The notes beneath the pieces were generated by a model. It was not told where the DNA came from, did no database searches, and worked only from the letters and a program-made list of their open reading frames with translations. The position numbers and the translations under genes were made by a program. 64,000 nt of DNA from Pseudodesulfovibrio hydrargyri. GTDB taxonomy: Bacteria > Desulfobacterota > Desulfovibrionia > Desulfovibrionales > Desulfovibrionaceae. Below are positions 48,378-60,321 of this stretch, piece after piece. How positions within the stretch are numbered: the stretch's first letter is position 1; each line of letters opens with the position of its first letter. The stretch lies in contig NZ_LKAQ01000004.1 in NCBI RefSeq assembly GCF_001874525.1, positions 372,001 through 436,000 on the forward strand, in the 5' to 3' direction.

Positions 48378-48774
48378 GATTTCCATTCGTAATGGGAATT
48401 TTCCGCCGGGCAAGGGACAAGACCCCGTCCACCGGGCGCCGGAATGGTCTTGTAAGGCATTTGCCACCGCCTGTCCAATATATATGGCCCGCCGGCAGGG
48501 GCCGCAAAGCCGGGCGCACGCCGCGCACGCTCCCCGCCCGGATCGGGCAGCGGCGGCTCCGCCGACCGCCCCACCCCTCCGGATTGCCCCGGACCGGCCG
48601 GAACGGAAACCACAAGTATTGTGTCTTTTCAGGCATCTTGAAGAGTATTCGTCTTTTCCAGACACCGTCTCTTGTTCCAGGTCGGGCGAAGTGGTACGTA
48701 ATTCATAAACGTAAAAACCATGCCCGGGGCGTGGGAGGCAAGGCTCCGGGCATCATGTGCAAGGAGTCTTCAAG
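48378..48774. other. Divergent promoter region of lepA and cfa
   Basis: No gene is seen in these 397 bases. The part nearest cfa is AT-richer. It holds a leader hairpin ATGCCCGG (48720-48727) / CCGGGCAT (48746-48753) that ends seven bases before the AAGGAG ribosome site of cfa, so it could affect translation start. Confidence 0.5.
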
Positions 48775-49929
48775 ATGTCTGCAAGCAGAGCTATTTTATC
48801 CGACCTGCTGGCCGAGGCCGGCGTGGCCGTGAACGGAAACGACCCATGGGATATCCGGGTCCAGGACGAACGACTTTTTCATGACATCCTGCTCAGGAAG
48901 AACCTGGGCCTGGGTGAGGGATACATGCGCGGCTGGTGGAACTGCGAGCGGGTGGACGAGTTCATCTGCCGCGTGCTCAAGACCGGCGCGGAAAACCGGG
49001 TGCGGGACTCCTGGCGGCTGATCGTCAAGGCGCTGCCCGCCCTGGTCTGCAACCTGCAAAGCCTGTCGCGGGCCAGGATCGTGGCCCAGCGCCACTACGA
49101 CCTGGGCAACGACCTGTTCCAGGGGTTCCTGGACCCCCACCTGCAGTACAGCTGCGCCTATTACAAGGGCATGAACGGCTGCCCCGAAGACCAGACCGAC
49201 GAGGAGGTCTCCCGCGACCTGGAACGGGCGCAGGAGGCCAAGATGCGGCTGATCTGCGACAAGCTGGAGCTTGAGCCCGGCGACCGGGTCCTGGACATCG
49301 GCTGCGGCTGGGGCGGGCTGGCCAAATTCATGGCCGAGGAGCGCGGCTGCTCCGTGGTGGGCGTGAACATCTCCAAACAGCAGATCGCCTTCGGGCGCCG
49401 GTTCTGCGCGGGCCTCCCGGTGGAAATCCGCGAAACGGACTACCGGCGCCTGGACGAGACCTTCGACAAGATCGTGTCCGTGGGCATGTTCGAGCACGTG
49501 GGCCCCAAGAACTACCCGGCCTTCATGCGCACCGTGGACCGCTGCCTGAAGCCGGATGGCCTGTTCCTGCTACACACCATCGGCAGCAACACCTCGGGCC
49601 CGGGCCTGGACCCGTGGATCGCCACCTACATCTTTCCCAACGGCTGCCTCCCGTCCATCGCCGAGGTCTCCAAGGCCGCTGAAAAGCACTTCGTCATGGA
49701 GGACCTGCACAACTTCGGCCCCTACTACGACCGCACCCTGATGAGCTGGCTGCGCAACTTCCGCCACGCCTGGCCGAGCCTTCGCGACAAGTACGGCGAC
49801 CGCTTCAAGCGCATGTGGGAGTACTACCTGCAATCCTGCGCCGGAGCCTTCCGGGCCAGGGACATCCAACTGTGGCAGTTCGTGTTCTCGCCCATCGGGC
49901 GGCAGCAGCCGGAGTGCCGGTGGGGGTAG
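48775..49929 (+). CDS. cfa: Cyclopropane-fatty-acyl-phospholipid synthase
   Basis: A 384-residue SAM-dependent enzyme that adds a methylene group to unsaturated phospholipid chains in the membrane. The SAM site is LDIGCGWGGLAKFMAE, from residue 173. Other family motifs are RHYDLGNDLFQGFLDPHLQYSCAYYKG-type sequence, VSVGMFEHVGPKNYPAFM and NCYFPNG-like IFPNGCLPS. Length and spacing are normal. The start follows AAGGAG by eight bases. The AT-rich island begins just past its stop. Confidence 0.95.
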   Translation: MSASRAILSDLLAEAGVAVNGNDPWDIRVQDERLFHDILLRKNLGLGEGYMRGWWNCERVDEFICRVLKTGAENRVRDSWRLIVKALPALVCNLQSLSRARIVAQRHYDLGNDLFQGFLDPHLQYSCAYYKGMNGCPEDQTDEEVSRDLERAQEAKMRLICDKLELEPGDRVLDIGCGWGGLAKFMAEERGCSVVGVNISKQQIAFGRRFCAGLPVEIRETDYRRLDETFDKIVSVGMFEHVGPKNYPAFMRTVDRCLKPDGLFLLHTIGSNTSGPGLDPWIATYIFPNGCLPSIAEVSKAAEKHFVMEDLHNFGPYYDRTLMSWLRNFRHAWPSLRDKYGDRFKRMWEYYLQSCAGAFRARDIQLWQFVFSPIGRQQPECRWG

Positions 49930-50102
49930 GAGTAGGACCCAAAAAACAACTGGCGCACACGTTCAAATCAGTTCGTTCTAAAATATTTCGATGTTCGCAG
50001 TGCGCTATAATCCAGTATCACTTGAGCGCAAATCCCCAAAACAGGTTGCACAAATAAAAAAACAGAATACCAATAAATTTAAAATTTATCAAAGGAACTC
50101 AG

Positions 50103-52430
50103 ATGAATATCAAAACTGTAAATGTTAACATCTTGAAGCAGCACCTACAAATGGGAATTAATCTTTTTTTAGGTTCTGGCTTCTCAATATATGCAAAAGA
50201 TGGCAACGGAACTCCTCTACCAACAGGGAAACCTCTTTGCGAAGAGCTTCTTGTACATTTTAATCAAAAAAAATTAGAAGGAATGGATTTAAGTCGTGTT
50301 TGCAAGATATTAGAATCATCAAATAGGGCCGCCTTAATTAAATTTTTGAGAAGAAGATTTGATGTAAGTACCATAGACACAAGATATGAGTTAATTAAAA
50401 AGGTTACAATAAAGAGAATTTTCACGACAAATATTGACAATCTTATAAACAAACTTTTTGAAGACGACACAAAACACTATATCAACGACGTGACGATTCA
50501 GGGGCCTAGCATTTCAGATAAAAATGCTATTGATTATATACCACTTCATGGCTCAATCACAAGGGACTCAAAATTAGTTTTTAACCCATTTGATCTTGCA
50601 TCAGACTTTAGCACTGATCGTGATAAATGGCATTTCTTTACAGAAGCACTGCAACGGCATCCAACATTGTTTATTGGTTATGGAATGAACGATGCTGGCG
50701 TACTTGAAGCCTTAACTCCTGAGACCGTAAGGGGTAGAGAACTTAAAGATAGGTGGATTCTGTTACAAGACAGTGATGAGTTCGACCAAGAAGAACTGTA
50801 TTTTGAAGCATTGGGCTTTAAAGTGATTAAAGGAGATTTGGAGAATTTTTTTGAATTTCTTCAGGAAATTGATATTAAAGATTCGCCTGAATTGGCCATT
50901 GGAGCCACCGATATAGTTTTTAAAGAAGAAATCCCGCACCCAGATGAAGTTCCCGTCCGCCCAATTAAAGAATTTTACCTTGGAGCTGCACCACTATGGG
51001 CAGATATTTTTTCAGGTAAAATTTGTAAGACAAAGCACTACGACACCATAGTTGACAATATTATAGCAAAAAGAAACGTTATAATTTTGGGAATACCTGT
51101 TAGTGGGAAAACCACACTTCTCATGCAAGTTGCTAGTTCATTTCAAACAAACTGCAAAAAACTTTTTTATGATTCCATATCAGAAGAAAAGGCAAAGCTT
51201 GTATTAAGAAAGCTAAACGGTGCACCTGCTTTAATATTTATAGACAATTTTTCAGACGACATGAACGCGATTGATATCTTCTCTAAAGCGCGCAACATCC
51301 AATTAGTAGCTGCTGACAGAGACTACAACTTTGACATCGTATCACATAGAATTGATCAACGACAATTTAAAATAATTAATGCAACCCCACTTAACGAATT
51401 CGACATGCAGGCTATCTATAATAATATTCCAGATAATGTTAGGATGGACCAGTATAAATTACCTCGTGTCGAAGATGGAGTTGACCCATCAATTTTTGAA
51501 GTAGTTGAAAGCAACACTATCTTCCCTGTTGTTAGAGAGAGATTTTCCAACATGCTAAAGGATCTATCCTCTCAAAAAAAGTTGCACGACCTACTCGTTA
51601 TGTGCTGCTATGTTCATTCATGTCGGACCCCCGTTTCCTTCGATATGGCGTACTCATTTTTAAGAGATTACGTTACAGGATACCAAGAGGTATACTCACT
51701 ACTAGACTCAATCGGGTCCCTTGTTATTGACTTTTCTGGCGAATACCAGCTCAGAGATGGCGAGCAAGATCACTTCATCCCCAGGTCTTCTATATTTTCC
51801 AATACGATACTTGCTATAATCAGCTCCAACGACCTAAAATCCGTAATCACGCGATTTCACACAGAGGTCACGCCATACAGGATTTGCAGGTATGATATTT
51901 TTAAAAGGCGAGCATATGATGCCAATCTCATTTCACGAGCCTTTAACAACTGGATCGAAGGAAGAGATTTCTACATTAACATCAATTCTAGAGATGAATC
52001 ACCATTTGTTTTACAGCAGGGCGCACTATACCTATCTAATAAAAATAAATTCAAAGAATCATTTTCATGGATTGACGATGCTTTAGTACTTAGCAAAAAT
52101 AAAATTTTTTCCATTAGAAACACACATGCCGTCATACTATTTAAAGCAAACATCAATATTGACGATGACTCAAAAACAGTTAGATCAACTCTAAATCAAA
52201 GCATGGAAATTTTATCTGAATGCTACCTAAGTGACAAAAGAAAAGTTTATCATGCACTCACTTTTGCTGATTTTGCTCTTAAATATAATGATAAATATGG
52301 CGACGAGCAATCACAAGAGTACATGAAAAAAGCTTACGAATGGCTGCAAAGGGAACATAAGGCACAGCCTTGGCACAGAGGAATAAGTAGGCTTTATCGC
52401 CTTTATTCAGTCCGGATGACTCGAACATAA
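50103..52430 (+). CDS. SIR2-domain and P-loop NTPase protein, putative antiphage defence gene
   Basis: A 775-residue protein, much more AT-rich than all neighbours. Residues 1-270 form a SIR2-like NAD-binding domain: G24-S-G-F-S in FLGSGFSIY, F107-T-T-N-I-D112, H149-G150 in PLHGS as the catalytic His, and LFIGYGMND. A P-loop NTPase follows, with Walker A G330-IPVSGKTT (Lys336) and FIDNFSDD as a Walker B candidate, in the style of STAND proteins. The last 250 residues are helical and may be a sensor. SIR2-STAND proteins act as abortive-infection NADases. It stands alone, with no helper gene visible. The family label is inferred from motifs. Confidence 0.8.
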   Translation: MNIKTVNVNILKQHLQMGINLFLGSGFSIYAKDGNGTPLPTGKPLCEELLVHFNQKKLEGMDLSRVCKILESSNRAALIKFLRRRFDVSTIDTRYELIKKVTIKRIFTTNIDNLINKLFEDDTKHYINDVTIQGPSISDKNAIDYIPLHGSITRDSKLVFNPFDLASDFSTDRDKWHFFTEALQRHPTLFIGYGMNDAGVLEALTPETVRGRELKDRWILLQDSDEFDQEELYFEALGFKVIKGDLENFFEFLQEIDIKDSPELAIGATDIVFKEEIPHPDEVPVRPIKEFYLGAAPLWADIFSGKICKTKHYDTIVDNIIAKRNVIILGIPVSGKTTLLMQVASSFQTNCKKLFYDSISEEKAKLVLRKLNGAPALIFIDNFSDDMNAIDIFSKARNIQLVAADRDYNFDIVSHRIDQRQFKIINATPLNEFDMQAIYNNIPDNVRMDQYKLPRVEDGVDPSIFEVVESNTIFPVVRERFSNMLKDLSSQKKLHDLLVMCCYVHSCRTPVSFDMAYSFLRDYVTGYQEVYSLLDSIGSLVIDFSGEYQLRDGEQDHFIPRSSIFSNTILAIISSNDLKSVITRFHTEVTPYRICRYDIFKRRAYDANLISRAFNNWIEGRDFYININSRDESPFVLQQGALYLSNKNKFKESFSWIDDALVLSKNKIFSIRNTHAVILFKANINIDDDSKTVRSTLNQSMEILSECYLSDKRKVYHALTFADFALKYNDKYGDEQSQEYMKKAYEWLQREHKAQPWHRGISRLYRLYSVRMTRT

Positions 52431-52532
52431 TTTAGCATTTGCTATTCCATGAGAAAAAGCAACACTTCAAGCCTGACCTTTTTTTACGAATGCTCCTAGC
52501 TAGGTTCCAGACAGGTTGCCTATGATGAATTT

Positions 52533-52573
52533 GAAATAACAACGCACCCTAACCATAGTTATTTATTGTTATT

Positions 52574-52575
<2 letters not shown>
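52533..52575. terminator. AT-rich inverted repeat between convergent genes
   Basis: GAAATAACAA (52533-52542) and TTGTTATTTC (52566-52575) are perfectly complementary with a 23-base loop. It lies at the right edge of the AT-rich island and overlaps the stop of the next gene. It could end either transcript. Confidence 0.5.
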
Positions 52576-55318
<2,743 letters not shown>

Positions 55319-55412
55319 CAACCCCCACCTGTTGCCGCCGGATGCTATTCCCTTACCCGCAGGCCGTCATGTCGGGCAATTATTACTTTTCCGCCCGCAC
55401 CGCCTTCCGGAC

Positions 55413-55436
55413 AAAAAAAGCCGCCCTGGAGGCGGC
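55413..55436 (-). terminator. Terminator of the PocR-domain gene
   Basis: On the minus strand GCCGCC-TCCAG-GGCGGC is followed by seven T. Confidence 0.85.
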
Positions 55437-55461
55437 CTGGGAAACGACTTCCGGGCCCCGG

Positions 55462-55950
55462 CTAGGGCAGCAGCGCCTCCAGCCGTTTGGTGATGAACGC
55501 CTGAATCTCGGCCAGGCGCGCCTCGTCCGCCGCGTGCACGGTCCTGATCCGCTCGGCGATGGCCGCCTCGTCCAGGCCGCTCATCATGCCGATGGTGAAC
55601 CCGTCCACCTCCTCGTCGGCGGGCACCAGGCCGCAGCCGCCCACCGCGCCCACGACCTCGCCCTTGACCTTCACGGGCACGCTGACGCGAACCATGCCCG
55701 CGTCGCAGTATTCGACGAACGGCTCGCCCTTCTTGAGCAGCTGGGTGAACATCTGCCCGGCCGTGGCGCAGATGGCCCCGAACCCCTTCTCGTCGTTGCG
55801 GATGGCCCGGCACAGGTCGTTGCCCCAGGTGTTGCCGAGCAGCCGGTGGCCCTCACCGTCCATGATGTCCGCGTTCAGGCCGAAACGGTCGTGCAGCTCC
55901 TGTTGCAGGGCGGCCAGGTCCTCTTCCGAAATCAAATCCTTGAGCGTCAT
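55462..55950 (-). CDS. PocR-domain sensory protein
   Basis: A 162-residue stand-alone PocR ligand-binding domain (LQQELHDRFGLNADIMDGEGHRLLG, then DLCRAIR, GAICATAG and VSVPVKVKGEVVGAVGGCGLVP). In PocR of propanediol utilisation this domain senses a small ligand. Conserved Cys in the DLCRAI and GAICA parts are kept. With no effector domain attached, it probably works with another regulator, possibly the hybrid kinase next door on the same strand. The ATG at 55950 was chosen because AGGAC lies upstream. Confidence 0.75.
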   Translation of the reverse strand: MTLKDLISEEDLAALQQELHDRFGLNADIMDGEGHRLLGNTWGNDLCRAIRNDEKGFGAICATAGQMFTQLLKKGEPFVEYCDAGMVRVSVPVKVKGEVVGAVGGCGLVPADEEVDGFTIGMMSGLDEAAIAERIRTVHAADEARLAEIQAFITKRLEALLP

Positions 55951-56095
55951 GCGAAGTCCTTCCCGAGGGTGGTGTTCTGGGTGGAAAACCCCATCCGGTT
56001 TATCGGGAATCGCGCCCCCGCGCAAGGGATGCGGCGGACGGATTTTGGTTTCCAGCCCGGCTGAAACCCGTTAGAACATGTGGCGGAGATCGACA

Positions 56096-56971
56096 ATGAC
56101 CAACACGTTCAAAGACACGCTGCGCGGCATGACCTTCGGGGTGCCGTGGAACCTCGCCCTGCTCACCCTGGGCTCCTTTCTCATCGCCTTCTCGGTCAAG
56201 GCCATCGCCGTGCCCCACGGCCTGCTCACCGGCGGCATGTCCGGCATCGCGCTCTTGTGCTACTACGCCTTCGGCGGGCTGACCACGGGCCAGTGGTACT
56301 TCGCCCTGAACCTGCCCGTGTTCGTCCTCGGCTGGGTCTTCGTCAGCAAACGGTTCTTCTTCTATTCGCTCTACGGCATGGTCATCTCGTCCGTGTTCAT
56401 CGACGCCATCCCCTACGCCCTGCACATGAAGGACATCTGGCTGGCGGTCATCACCGGCGGCGGGATCATGGGCGCGGGCGTGGGCATCGCCCTGCGCTCG
56501 CTCGGCTCCACGGGCGGGTCGGACATCCTGGCCGTGATCTGCAAGGAAAAATTCAACATGTCCATGGGCTCCTTCGAGTTCTGGTTCAACATGCTCGGCT
56601 TCGTGGCCGGTTTCGTCTACCTGGACATGAACATCGTCCTCTACTCCATCGCCATGACCTTCGTCATCGCCTTCGGCATCGAGTACGTGCTCGGCATGTT
56701 CTCCGAACGCAAGATGGTCATGATCGTCTCGGACCACCACGCGGCGGTCAACGCGGCCATCCTGACCGACCTGGACCGGGGCGTGACCATCCTGGAGGGC
56801 ACGGGCGGATACTCGGGCCAGCCGCGCAAGGTGGTCATGACCATGATCTCGTCCATGCAGCTCAAGGAGCTGGAGGAGCTGGTCTACACCATCGACCCGG
56901 ACGCGTTTCTCATCATGGGCTCGGGCTTCCACGTCCAGGGCCAGGGGTTCTCGTCGAGGAAGGTCTATTAG
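56096..56971 (+). CDS. YitT-family membrane protein
   Basis: A 291-residue membrane protein with five or six hydrophobic helices in the first 200 residues (DUF161 repeats: GSFLIAFSVKAIAVPHGLLTGGMSGIALL, then GSTGGSDILAVI) and a C-terminal soluble DUF2179 domain (ILTDLDRGVTILEGTGGYSGQPRKVVMTMI). The family is widespread, of unknown transport function. GGAG lies upstream of ATG 56096. The next gene starts at the base after its stop. Confidence 0.88.
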   Translation: MTNTFKDTLRGMTFGVPWNLALLTLGSFLIAFSVKAIAVPHGLLTGGMSGIALLCYYAFGGLTTGQWYFALNLPVFVLGWVFVSKRFFFYSLYGMVISSVFIDAIPYALHMKDIWLAVITGGGIMGAGVGIALRSLGSTGGSDILAVICKEKFNMSMGSFEFWFNMLGFVAGFVYLDMNIVLYSIAMTFVIAFGIEYVLGMFSERKMVMIVSDHHAAVNAAILTDLDRGVTILEGTGGYSGQPRKVVMTMISSMQLKELEELVYTIDPDAFLIMGSGFHVQGQGFSSRKVY

Positions 56972-57793
56972 ATGTTCAAGGCAGAAAAGAAGGAGACGCC
57001 GCCGCCCCGGACCATCGGACTGATCACCGACTTCGGCCTGACCGACCCCTACGTGGGCCAGGTCAGGGCGGTCCTGGCCCGCAAGGCGCCCAACTGCCCG
57101 GTGGTGGACATCTCCCACCACGTGGCCCCGTTCAACGTGGCCCAGGCCGGGTTCTTCCTGGCCGCCAGCTACGAGCATTTTCCGGGCGACGCGGTCATCC
57201 TGGCCGTGGTCGACCCGGGCGTGGGCACGGACCGGCGCATCGCCTGCCTGGAGATCGGCAACCGGCTGCTGGTGGCCCCGGACAACGGGCTCCTCACCCT
57301 GGCCCTGAACCGCGCCTGGTCCGAGGTGCGCGCCTACGACCTGTCCAAGGCCATGGACGCGCCCAAGAAGGTCTCGCACACCTTCCACGGCCGGGACGTG
57401 TTCGCCCCGCTGGCCGCATGGCTCGCCCTGGGCGGCAGGCCCGAGGGTGTGGGCCGGGAGATCGATCCCTCGGACCTGGTCACGCGGACCTGGTCCTGTC
57501 CCGAGATAGCGCTCGGCCGGGCGCGCGGGCACGTGGTCCACATCGACCGCTTCGGCAACTGCGTGCTCAACCTGGAGGCGGGCTGCCTGGGCACGCCGCG
57601 CGGATTGCGCATGGAATCCCCGGCCGGCGGCCCCCTGGCCTACGCGGTCAAGTACGCGGACATGCCCGAGGGCGAGCCCGGCCTGCTCGAAGGCAGCCAG
57701 GGATTCCTGGAACTGGCAGTGAACCAGCGGTCCGCCGCGAAACGATTCGGCCTGTCCATGGGCGACACCGTGGAACTGGCCTGGGAGGCATGA
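56972..57793 (+). CDS. S-adenosylmethionine hydrolase/halogenase-fold protein (DUF62)
   Basis: A 273-residue member of the SAM hydroxide adenosyltransferase (duf-62) family, which cleaves SAM to adenosine and methionine. Motifs are LITDFGLTDPYVGQVRAVL, VDISHHVAPFNVAQAGFFL, VVDPGVGTDRR and a C-terminal HIDRFGNCVLNL. These match hydrolases rather than fluorinases. Its place between a YitT gene and cobS, with no gap on either side, suggests one operon. Confidence 0.9.
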   Translation: MFKAEKKETPPPRTIGLITDFGLTDPYVGQVRAVLARKAPNCPVVDISHHVAPFNVAQAGFFLAASYEHFPGDAVILAVVDPGVGTDRRIACLEIGNRLLVAPDNGLLTLALNRAWSEVRAYDLSKAMDAPKKVSHTFHGRDVFAPLAAWLALGGRPEGVGREIDPSDLVTRTWSCPEIALGRARGHVVHIDRFGNCVLNLEAGCLGTPRGLRMESPAGGPLAYAVKYADMPEGEPGLLEGSQGFLELAVNQRSAAKRFGLSMGDTVELAWEA

Positions 57794-57794
57794 C

Positions 57795-58526
57795 GTGCTG
57801 CGCGACTTCTTCGATACCCTCGGTTTCCTGACCCGCCTGGCCCCGGCGCGGGTCATCCCGGAATCGGCCATGAACCGGTGCATCCGCTGGATGCCCCCGG
57901 CCGGGCTGGTCCTCGGCCTGCTCATCGTCCTGCCGCTTTGGCTCGGCCTGTTCTCCGGCTCCCCGTGGGTCCAGGCCTGGCTCATGGTCGCGGCGTCCAT
58001 CTATCTGACGCGCGGCCTGCACATGGACGGCCTGGCCGACGTCTGCGACGCGGTGACCACCCACACCGACCCCGTGCGCTTCTGGGAGGTGGTCAAGGAC
58101 AGCCGCACCGGCGCCTTCGGGGCCATGGGGTTGGTCATGGCCCTGGCCGGGCAGGTGGTCCTGTTCCACGCCATGCTCGCGCGCGGCGAGTACTGGGCCG
58201 CCGCCTGGGCGTTCGTTCTGGGCCGGGCGGCCGCGGTCTGGCTCGCCTACCACGTGCGCCATCTGGTCCGCCCGGGCCTGGGCAAGCTGTACATCGACGG
58301 GGCCAGCCTGGGCGTGGCCCTGGCCGCCGCCCTGTTCACCTTCGCGGCCGGATGGATCATGGCCGGCCTGCCCGCCACCCTGGCCGCCACGGTCATCGTC
58401 ACCCTGGTCCTGTACGGCCTGTACCGGCTGGCGGAGCGCGTCGGCGGGGCCAACGGCGACTTTCTGGGCTGCGCCGTGATCCTGGGCGAGCTGGCCGCCG
58501 GGCTGGGCTTCGCCCTGGTCGTATAG
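57795..58526 (+). CDS. cobS: Adenosylcobinamide-GDP ribazoletransferase (cobalamin synthase)
   Basis: A 243-residue integral membrane enzyme that joins adenosylcobinamide-GDP to alpha-ribazole, the last step of cobalamin assembly. Typical parts are LGFLTRLAPARVIPESAM, a hydrophobic helix, then GLHMDGLADVCDAVTTHTDPVRFWEVVKDSRTGAFGAMGL-type sequence with Asp pairs for Mg. The start is GTG, with GGAGG seven bases upstream, one base after the preceding stop. It is separated from cobT and cobDQ by many kilobases. Confidence 0.95.
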   Translation: MLRDFFDTLGFLTRLAPARVIPESAMNRCIRWMPPAGLVLGLLIVLPLWLGLFSGSPWVQAWLMVAASIYLTRGLHMDGLADVCDAVTTHTDPVRFWEVVKDSRTGAFGAMGLVMALAGQVVLFHAMLARGEYWAAAWAFVLGRAAAVWLAYHVRHLVRPGLGKLYIDGASLGVALAAALFTFAAGWIMAGLPATLAATVIVTLVLYGLYRLAERVGGANGDFLGCAVILGELAAGLGFALVV

Positions 58527-58587
58527 CCCGTCGTCGACCGGCCCGTGAATGAAACTTAATATTTCTTAACACAATGCGCGCCGTCGC

Positions 58588-58603
58588 TGGCCCGCGCCTT
58601 GCT
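58588..58603 (+). promoter_or_regulatory. Sigma-54-type promoter (-24/-12)
   Basis: TGGCCC-GCGCC-TTGCTG has the invariant GG (58589-58590) and GC (58601-58602) with the required 10-base spacing, and the usual TTGC at -12. It lies 65 bases upstream of the EF-hand start, so a transcript start near 58614 is expected. Confidence 0.65.
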
Positions 58604-58667
58604 GTCCCCCCGGTTGAGTTGCCTTGGGCAATTCTTGCCCCCTCAACCTTCAACCAAGGAGTACGGC

Positions 58668-59192
58668 ATGAGCATTTCCGCAGTGAACGGTTCGGGCTCG
58701 TCCTTCGGACTGGCCGAAATGATGCAGGCCCGGCGCCAGGAGCGGCCGGACCCGGACGAGATGGCCGCGTCCATCGTGGAAAAGGACGACCAGGACGGGG
58801 ACGGCCTCCTGAACCTGTCCGAAACGCCCCTGGACCAGGACCGCTTCGACGAGATCGACGCGGACGGCGACGGCTTCATCTCGGCCGAGGAACTGAGCGC
58901 CGACGCCCAGGCGCGCACGGCCGAAACGCCGACCGGCACGCAGGGCATGGCCATGGGCGGGGCCTCGGGCTCGGCCCAGCAATCCGGATCAAGCAGTGAC
59001 GAGTCCTCGGAAGAGGACTACGACCAGTACGACCTCAACGAGGACGGTGTGGTCACCCTGGACGAGCTGATGCAGGCCTTCCGACAGGGCGACCAGAGCC
59101 TCCAGGCCCTGTTCGACGGCATGGACGGGGGCTCCCCGGCCCTGAACCAGCGGCTGGCCAGCCAGGCCTACAAGGCCGGGACCGGGTCCTAG
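58668..59192 (+). CDS. EF-hand calcium-binding protein
   Basis: A 174-residue acidic protein with three canonical EF-hand loops: D41-x-D-x-D-G-x-L-x-x-x-E52, D64-x-D-x-D-G-x-I-x-x-x-E75 and D122-x-N-x-D-G-x-V-x-x-x-E133. A Gly/Ser/Gln-rich linker separates the first pair from the third. No signal peptide is seen. The third loop may have lost its partner. It has an AAGGAG site and a sigma-54-like promoter, so expression is probably conditional on an activator. The function is unknown. Confidence 0.88.
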   Translation: MSISAVNGSGSSFGLAEMMQARRQERPDPDEMAASIVEKDDQDGDGLLNLSETPLDQDRFDEIDADGDGFISAEELSADAQARTAETPTGTQGMAMGGASGSAQQSGSSSDESSEEDYDQYDLNEDGVVTLDELMQAFRQGDQSLQALFDGMDGGSPALNQRLASQAYKAGTGS

Positions 59193-59312
59193 CCGCCCGA
59201 CACCGTCTCTCTCAGGGAGGAGGGAGATGCGTGCCGGGGCCGATCTTTTCTTGGCAAGCCCCCCCCTGCCCCGGTAGGATGCCGGTCATAAACCGACATC
59301 CCGGAGGATCTC

Positions 59313-60296
59313 ATGCACAAACGACTCCCGTTCATATCCGCCCTGCTGCTCGCCCTGTTCCTGCTGCCGGGCTGCGCCCCCAAAATCAAGATTTTCGCCT
59401 CCCCGGCCACCGAGCCCCTCAAGGAGTACGTGGTCGACGGCACGGACAAGGGCAAGATCGCGCTCATCCACCTGCGCGGCTTTTTGTCCACCGAACCGGC
59501 CCAGGGCATGCTCCGCTCCCAGCCCAGCGCCGTGCAGGAGATGGTCAACAACCTCAAGCTGGCCGAGGCCGACGACGAGGTCGGGGCCGTTGTAGTGGCC
59601 ATCGACTCGCCCGGCGGGACCGCCACCGCCTCGGACGTGCTCTACCACGAACTGACCGACTTCAAGAAACGCACGGGCAAGCCCGTGGTCGTGGCCATGT
59701 TCGACGTGGCCGCCTCGGGCGGGTACTACGCGGCCCTGCCCGCCGACTGGATCGTGGCCCACCCCACGACCATCACCGGATCGGTGGGCGTGGTCTTCAT
59801 GCGGCCCAAACTGAACGGCCTGATGGACAAGGTCGGCGTGGGCGTGGAGGTCTCCAAGTCCGGCCGCGACAAGGACATGGGCTCGCCGTTCAGGCCCACC
59901 ACCGAAGAGGAAAAAGCCTTGTTCCAGGGCATCATAGACGACATGGCCGCGCGCTTCTATTCCCTGGTCCAGGCCCACCGCCACCTGACCCCGGCCAACC
60001 TGGAAACCGTCAAGACGGCGCGGGTCTTCACCGCGAACCAGGCTTTGACCATCGGCCTCGTCGACCAGATCGGCTATGTCCAGGACGCCTTCGCCAAGGC
60101 CCGCTCCCTGGCCGGGCTGGCCCCGGACTGCACGGTGGTCACCTACCGCCGCGACCTGTACCCGGACGACAACCCGTACAACACCATGGACGCCGCCGAG
60201 CCGTTCAAGCCGAGCCTGCTCGGCGTGGACGCGAGCTTCATCCTGCCTCCCCGCGCGGGCTTCTGCTACGTCTGGGAAGGCGGGGTCACGCGTTAG
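59313..60296 (+). CDS. SppA-like S49 signal peptide peptidase (lipoprotein)
   Basis: A 327-residue S49-family serine peptidase with a lipoprotein signal (lipobox L18-P-G-C21). Family segments are VVVAIDSPGGTATASDVLYHEL, ASGGYYAALPADWIVA and TITGSVGV with nucleophile Ser157. K182 or K187 in the SKSGRDKD stretch is the likely partner Lys. Typical SppA proteins are anchored by a helix; here a lipid anchor replaces it, so it would act in the periplasm. GGAGG lies before the ATG. A terminator follows. Confidence 0.88.
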   Translation: MHKRLPFISALLLALFLLPGCAPKIKIFASPATEPLKEYVVDGTDKGKIALIHLRGFLSTEPAQGMLRSQPSAVQEMVNNLKLAEADDEVGAVVVAIDSPGGTATASDVLYHELTDFKKRTGKPVVVAMFDVAASGGYYAALPADWIVAHPTTITGSVGVVFMRPKLNGLMDKVGVGVEVSKSGRDKDMGSPFRPTTEEEKALFQGIIDDMAARFYSLVQAHRHLTPANLETVKTARVFTANQALTIGLVDQIGYVQDAFAKARSLAGLAPDCTVVTYRRDLYPDDNPYNTMDAAEPFKPSLLGVDASFILPPRAGFCYVWEGGVTR

Positions 60297-60321
60297 CGTT
60301 TCCCGGCCCCGATTGCACACG

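Noticed and set aside
56080..57831. A 583-codon plus-strand frame across the YitT and SAM hydrolase genes
   Set aside because: It is the other frame of two well-supported genes, and its translation is Arg-, Gly- and His-rich without motifs.
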